Below are positions 60,128 to 64,000 of a DNA stretch of 64,000 nt, in pieces. Source of the DNA: Bacteroidota bacterium (GTDB lineage Bacteria > Bacteroidota > Ignavibacteria > Palsa-1295). The notes beneath the pieces are model-generated. The model saw only the letters and a list, made by a program, of their open reading frames with translations, did not search any database and was not told the DNA's origin. The stretch covers positions 124,001 to 188,000 of the forward strand of contig JAUZNX010000005.1 in assembly GCA_030706745.1 (NCBI GenBank), written 5' to 3'. Positions within the stretch are counted from its first letter, which is position 1, and every line of letters starts with the position of its first letter. The position numbers and the translations under genes are program-made.

Positions 60128-61330
60128 ATGTTCAATCCGAATCCCAAGCCCGGCTTGCGCCCGGTCTTCTTCATTCTAATTCTTCTTGCCTCGGGTGCTG
60201 CGAGAGGACAGAATCAGAACCGGAGTGATCAATCCTATCTTTCCTCGACGGCCGAACTGGCGCTTGACTTTTACCAGCACGTTCTCTCGCCGATCCGTCA
60301 ACCCACGAGTAAATGTCAGTTCGAGCCAAGTTGCTCGCAATTTGCCAGGGAAGCAGTGGCGCAATACGGACCATTCGTCGGGACGATGCTCGCGGCCGAC
60401 CGCCTAATGCGCTGTGGCACCCATGCCAGCCGAAGTGATTATCCTTATGATGGTCAGCTCTTCTACGATCCGCCGGAAAAGAATTACGTCTTTGGTCAGG
60501 GTGGAATGTGGAAACTCGGACTCAATGCGCACAACCGGTCCATTCCGCGATTGACCGATACTGCAGTGCTAATACCTCTTCGATTTGCTTATTCCTTATA
60601 CTTCGAGCAAGAGTTTGATTTCTCGATCATCGAACTCAAGCGATTGCAGTCAAACTCCGAAAATAGTACACTCTCGAACTATGCGAATGCCCTGGTTGCA
60701 ATCGATTATTTGCGACAACAATCTCTCAAGAAAGCTCGAGCGGCTATCGATCAGGTAATTCCCAACACCCTTGATTCCGTCCGACAGCGCAATGCGTTCC
60801 TTGTGGATTATCTCATTGCAGATGCAGAAGATCTCGACGCCTGGAATGCCGGCCGTTGTCGAGATGCTTCACACAAATCTCAGATGTATTCGAACCTTGC
60901 GGCGTATGCGTTGACAAAAGAGGAGCAGTATGATAGTGCTGCTGCAGCTGTTCCGTCTTCGACCGATTATGTTATGAGCGTTCGGAACAGCGGCCATAAA
61001 TCGCCAACGCTGGCTGGTATTATGGGGGCTGTTCTGCCAGGATCGGGATACGTCTATGCGGGACGATTCGGCGAAGGCATTTCCGCACTGACCTTTAACG
61101 GTCTGCTCGGATGGGGAATTTACTCGCTGTTTAAAAACCATAATACTGGATCCGGTATTCTGGTGAGTTCGATCGCACTTCCATTCTATTTGGGAAATAT
61201 CGTCGGCTCATACAATGCGGCTGCTGCGGAAAATGCACGATCCCAAGCGATTGCGCTCGGCTCACTGCGCCATGCACTGCAATTGGATTTTTACTTTTCC
61301 ACCGATTTTCTCGATCGTTGCTGGAAATAA
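60128..61330 (+). CDS. YidD-domain fusion protein (secreted, with C-terminal membrane segments)
   Basis: About 400 residues. After a signal peptide (MFNPNPKPGLRPVFFILIL), a YidD domain lies at about 48-100: FYQHVLSPIRQPTSKCQFEPSCSQFA and DRLMRCGTH. The rest is a helical region and, near the end, membrane-type segments (LAGIMGAVLPGSGYVYAG ... LLGWGIYSLF) as in DUF5683-like proteins. Free-standing YidD is a small cytoplasmic protein of ~80 residues that assists membrane-protein insertion; here it appears exported and fused. The ATG at 60128 is preferred because the earlier ATG lies in the terminator. Confidence 0.82.
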   Translation: MFNPNPKPGLRPVFFILILLASGAARGQNQNRSDQSYLSSTAELALDFYQHVLSPIRQPTSKCQFEPSCSQFAREAVAQYGPFVGTMLAADRLMRCGTHASRSDYPYDGQLFYDPPEKNYVFGQGGMWKLGLNAHNRSIPRLTDTAVLIPLRFAYSLYFEQEFDFSIIELKRLQSNSENSTLSNYANALVAIDYLRQQSLKKARAAIDQVIPNTLDSVRQRNAFLVDYLIADAEDLDAWNAGRCRDASHKSQMYSNLAAYALTKEEQYDSAAAAVPSSTDYVMSVRNSGHKSPTLAGIMGAVLPGSGYVYAGRFGEGISALTFNGLLGWGIYSLFKNHNTGSGILVSSIALPFYLGNIVGSYNAAAAENARSQAIALGSLRHALQLDFYFSTDFLDRCWK

Positions 61331-61375
61331 CTCTGACGAAACCTCCAATGATGGAAACCTGTTAGGGCCGTGCAT

Positions 61376-61447
61376 TGCCTCGTGGCCTAATGGTATGGCG
61401 GCTGCCTCTGGAGCAGTAGATTCCAGGTTCGAGTCCTGGCGAGGCAG
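61376..61447 (+). tRNA. tRNA-Gln (anticodon CTG)
   Basis: A 72-base cloverleaf: acceptor stem TGCCTCG / CGAGGCA, D arm GCC-GGC, anticodon arm GCTGC-CTCTGGA-GCAGT giving anticodon CTG, T arm CCAGG-TTCGAGT-CCTGG. The U1-A72 pair and G discriminator fit glutamine. No CCA is encoded. Confidence 0.93.
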
Positions 61448-61450
61448 CAT

Positions 61451-61490
61451 AAGCCGTTAGGTGCCAAGCACTTAGCGGCTTTTCTGTTTT
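61451..61490 (+). terminator. intrinsic terminator after tRNA-Gln
   Basis: AAGCCGTTAGGTGC (61451-61464) pairs with GCACTTAGCGGCTT (61468-61481) with two wobble/mismatch positions, followed by TTTCTGTTTTT. The 180 bases beyond it hold no gene. Confidence 0.8.
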
Positions 61491-61668
61491 TGTCAAGTCC
61501 CAGGTATGCCTTTCGATTCACTATTGTAGACTGTCCTTACTCTGAACGGGAGAAATCCCACGGACTCCTTGGTTGATGATTCTCGAAATGCCTGAGACAT
61601 TTCTACTGCAGTTGTGTCTTTGTAATAGCCGCGACGAGCGGAACACTGTTGCTTGAATCCCATAGATC

Positions 61669-62235
61669 GTGAAACGCTCATCCCAAAGGACCGATCAGGA
61701 ATTGGCAAACGACCTTCGAGGCTCCCGCCGCGAAGCCGAGGCAGCCTTTAGTGAATTGTATGGCCGGTATGCTCAGCGTACGTATGCGTTGTTGCTCCGG
61801 ATGACTGGTGATACTGCGGCAAGCCAGGACCTGCTACAGGAGGTGTTCCTAAAATTTTATTCGGCTGCCAGCCAGGACTTGCTCGTTACGAATCCCGGTG
61901 GGTTCATTCTTCGGGTCGCGCGGAACCTCTGCCTGAATTGGAAACGGGATACAAAAGCGCCGCTCTCGCTCGACGATCTCGAACTCGCGGCAGCGACCGA
62001 TGAACGGCTTGAACGGGATGATCTGCTTCATATTCTTAACCTCGCACTCGAACTCCTCGAATTCGAATATCGCGAGGCATTCGTTCTAAAATTCTATCAA
62101 GGGTATTCCTATGAAGAGATGTCCACATTGACCGGCGAAAGTATCGACGCTCTCCGCAATCGGGTCTGGCGCGCGAAGGAACAAGTCCGCCACGTACTTC
62201 GGCCCTATATTCACGATCTCGTCAAGCATTCTTAA
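61669..62235 (+). CDS. ECF-family RNA polymerase sigma factor
   Basis: The 188 residues have sigma region 2 (AASQDLLQEVFLKFY ... GFILRVARNLCLNWKRD) and region 4 (LEFEYREAFVLKFYQGYSYEEMSTLTGESIDALRNRVWRAKEQVR). It directs RNA polymerase to a regulon that cannot be named here. The start is a GTG at 61669. It is four bases before the next gene, which is a probable anti-sigma factor, so the pair is an operon. Confidence 0.9.
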   Translation: MKRSSQRTDQELANDLRGSRREAEAAFSELYGRYAQRTYALLLRMTGDTAASQDLLQEVFLKFYSAASQDLLVTNPGGFILRVARNLCLNWKRDTKAPLSLDDLELAAATDERLERDDLLHILNLALELLEFEYREAFVLKFYQGYSYEEMSTLTGESIDALRNRVWRAKEQVRHVLRPYIHDLVKHS

Positions 62236-62239
62236 GCGC

Positions 62240-63316
62240 ATGAACTATCCAGAAATCATCCACCATTATCTTGCCGGTGACGCGACCCACGATCAGGAAG
62301 AGCAGCTCTTCACAGGTCTGGCCGACCATCCCGAGTGGCGTGAGGAGCTTCAACTGCAACTCAAGATCCACGAGGCAGCGCAGCGCGACCTTCCATCCTT
62401 GACTGTGCCCCCTGCGGCGCGCTCAGCTATTTTTTCGCGCCTGGGATTTAATCAAACATCTGGCATAATGCACCTCGGGGCTATGCGCCTATTTGGTCTC
62501 CCGCTTCCTGCCATGGCTGGTGTTGGACTTCTCGTGCTCGGCGCCGGCGCGTATCTGGCGTTTACGAGCATAGCCTTCAAATCGGAAGGCCAACCTGCCC
62601 AATCGATTCCATCGCCCATGCAGTCGGTAACGCCTGCGCAAGCAATGCAACCGTCACCTCCCATAGAGAACGGTTCACAGTCGCAGGTACAGGGGGCGAG
62701 CAAAACATCTGCAATCGCTGCCGAACCGCGATCGACAAGCAATGCAAAGGTGCAGGAGGATCCCTCTCTCGGGCGACTTGCTCCTCGTGGGCCAGAGATA
62801 CCGAACGAGCCGGTCACATCCTACGTAGACCCGGGTAAGTTCTCTTCCGTCTCATATCTGACTCCGGAGAAGATCATCGGCGTCGCCGATGCCGGGAAGA
62901 TTTTTTGTTCCGAAAACGGAGGAAAGACCTGGGTGCTTCAGACAAGCATGACGCAAGCCGATTTGAGCGGCGTGCATTTCATTGACCTTGCTGCCGGGGT
63001 TGCAGTTGGTGCCCACGGGACGATTTTGCTGACATCTGATGAGGGACGAGAATGGAAGACAATTCCGAGCATGACGACCGCTAATCTGGCGACGGTCCGC
63101 TATGTCACTCGCGACACACTCTATGCCTGCGGCGAGAAGGGCACACTCCTGCGGAGTACCAATGGAGGCGCTGCCTGGACATTGCTCAAGACTGGAACGA
63201 CAGCAAATCTCTTTCGAATGCGGTTCGAAAATGGCTCTATTGGCGAAGTCCACGGAGAAGGTGGCATATCCCTCATGACTCAAGATGCCGGCGCAACCTG
63301 GAAGCTGATCAAATGA
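62240..63316 (+). CDS. membrane anti-sigma-like protein with YCF48/BNR propeller domain
   Basis: The 358 residues begin with a cytoplasmic part (about 1-85) resembling anti-sigma N-termini. One membrane helix (near 84-112, AMAGVGLLVLGAGAYLAFT) follows, then a Pro/Ser/Gln-rich linker. The C-terminal half is a YCF48/BNR-type beta-propeller with repeated words GGKTWVLQT, GREWKTIP, GGAAWTLLK and GATWKLIK. It could sense a surface or periplasmic ligand and pass the signal to the sigma factor encoded just upstream. The 3' end overlaps the following gene's ATG (ATGA). Confidence 0.8.
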   Translation: MNYPEIIHHYLAGDATHDQEEQLFTGLADHPEWREELQLQLKIHEAAQRDLPSLTVPPAARSAIFSRLGFNQTSGIMHLGAMRLFGLPLPAMAGVGLLVLGAGAYLAFTSIAFKSEGQPAQSIPSPMQSVTPAQAMQPSPPIENGSQSQVQGASKTSAIAAEPRSTSNAKVQEDPSLGRLAPRGPEIPNEPVTSYVDPGKFSSVSYLTPEKIIGVADAGKIFCSENGGKTWVLQTSMTQADLSGVHFIDLAAGVAVGAHGTILLTSDEGREWKTIPSMTTANLATVRYVTRDTLYACGEKGTLLRSTNGGAAWTLLKTGTTANLFRMRFENGSIGEVHGEGGISLMTQDAGATWKLIK

Positions 63317-64000
63317 TCGTTTCTATTCAACCGCATGCAGAGAGCCCGATGAATTCCAGACTAATCGGCGTTGCATTACTGTGCACGATTGCGATTCTGC
63401 TGGTCTTGATCGTGCTCGCACTCACCGTTCATGCCCAGGTTCCCATTTCAATACTATCGAAGCGCTCCCCTCGTTCACCTGACAATTCTTCCATCGCGTT
63501 CATCCCAAATCGTGGCCAGCTTGCCGATCAATTTCGTAAGCCAATGCCGGAAGTGATCTATTCGCTCGATGCGCGTGGTGTGAAATTCTACGTCACGAAG
63601 AATGGCTTTCACTATGTCTTCGGTAAGTATCCGAGTCATGGACCGATGCCCCAACCGAAAGACCCGCACGTGATGGACTCGCTGATGCATGCCGACTCGG
63701 TATTGCTGTATCGTGTCGATGTTGCGTTTGTCGGCGCAAATCCGAATCCCCGTATCGAGACGAGCAATGCCTCGTCAACCTATTACAACTACTATCTCCC
63801 GCAATGTCCAGATGGGATTACCCGCGTACCGGCGTATCAGACACTTATCTTCCGCGATCTCTATCCGCACATCGATTTGGTGCTGTATGCGGGGGGCAGA
63901 AATGCAGACAGAAGCCAACCCGCGAATCACGATCATCTCATAATTCCCGGTTCAGATCATGGCATGGAGTATGACTTCATCGTTCATCCCGGCGGGGATC
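63313..64000 (+). CDS. secreted DUF7948/SBBP-like protein, 5' part only
   Basis: The reading frame is open from the ATG at 63313 to the end of the window (229 codons), so the gene is truncated. A second ATG at 63349 gives a typical signal peptide. The mature part starts with SIAFIPNRGQLADQFRKP, the NRGQ motif of DUF7948-type N-terminal domains in secreted, often T9SS-sorted, repeat proteins of Bacteroidota. The start overlaps the anti-sigma-like stop by four bases, so it is translationally coupled to the sigma/anti-sigma pair and may be its target or ligand. The C-terminus cannot be seen. Confidence 0.78.
   Translation, partial: MIVSIQPHAESPMNSRLIGVALLCTIAILLVLIVLALTVHAQVPISILSKRSPRSPDNSSIAFIPNRGQLADQFRKPMPEVIYSLDARGVKFYVTKNGFHYVFGKYPSHGPMPQPKDPHVMDSLMHADSVLLYRVDVAFVGANPNPRIETSNASSTYYNYYLPQCPDGITRVPAYQTLIFRDLYPHIDLVLYAGGRNADRSQPANHDHLIIPGSDHGMEYDFIVHPGGD

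Noticed and set aside
61616-61623. A TGTCTTTG box as promoter of the second ECF sigma gene
   Set aside because: It lacks the TA at the start of the TAnnTTTG consensus, so it is only a weak match.

Overview
The window is a continuous piece of a bacterial chromosome, most likely from the Bacteroidota/Chlorobiota side of the FCB group; a Kapabacteria- or Ignavibacteria-like lineage is my best guess. This is inference from four things. Several secreted proteins end in a type IX secretion (T9SS) sorting domain. Some genes are preceded by the Bacteroidota-type -7 box TAnnTTTG. The complex I locus is the 11-subunit type without nuoE, nuoF or nuoG. There are many lipoproteins and outer-membrane barrels. 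No plasmid, prophage, CRISPR array or rRNA operon is visible.

Layout. 1-11.2 kb: a lipoprotein, an SDR oxidoreductase, a patatin/Omp85 type Vd protein, a PfkB kinase, a subtilisin-like T9SS protease, a methyltransferase and an M61 peptidase. 11.3-24.2 kb: an ABC ATPase, tRNA-Ala followed closely by def, an aldo/keto reductase, rnr convergently overlapping rlmB, a tightly coupled barrel/LOG/rlmB series, comB, a beta-helix T9SS protein and a DUF2279-like protein. 24.2-25.8 kb: a repeat-rich spacer, then a DUF4160/DUF2442 pair sitting between an intact rhodanese gene and a copy of that gene's 3' end. 25.9-41.9 kb: the nuo locus on the minus strand (ABCD-H-IJKLMN). It is interrupted by a contractile-tail-tube-like gene on the opposite strand, by a PIN/antitoxin pair flanked by a copied nuoI 5' end, and by a second T9SS subtilase.

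42-56.5 kb: a BadF-type kinase, a leucine-dehydrogenase-like enzyme, Spy/CpxP-like proteins, an ECF sigma/anti-sigma/Spy-like operon, ftsK, four small minus-strand genes, and an M3-type peptidase translationally coupled to clpX. 56.5-64 kb: an ankyrin lipoprotein, three tandem paralogous barrel proteins, a PEGA lipoprotein, a YidD-domain fusion, tRNA-Gln, and an ECF sigma / beta-propeller anti-sigma / DUF7948-like operon that runs off the window.

The two points that most deserve a second look are these. First, two unrelated small toxin-antitoxin-like modules each lie between an intact housekeeping gene and a diverged copy of that gene's end, with homology stopping at the start or stop codon. 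Second, a lone, apparently membrane-anchored T4-gp19-like tube protein lies inside the complex I locus. A third theme is a family of short phrase-like repeats found between genes and sometimes inside coding sequence (nuoN, nuoA/nuoB, nuoD, a signal peptide).
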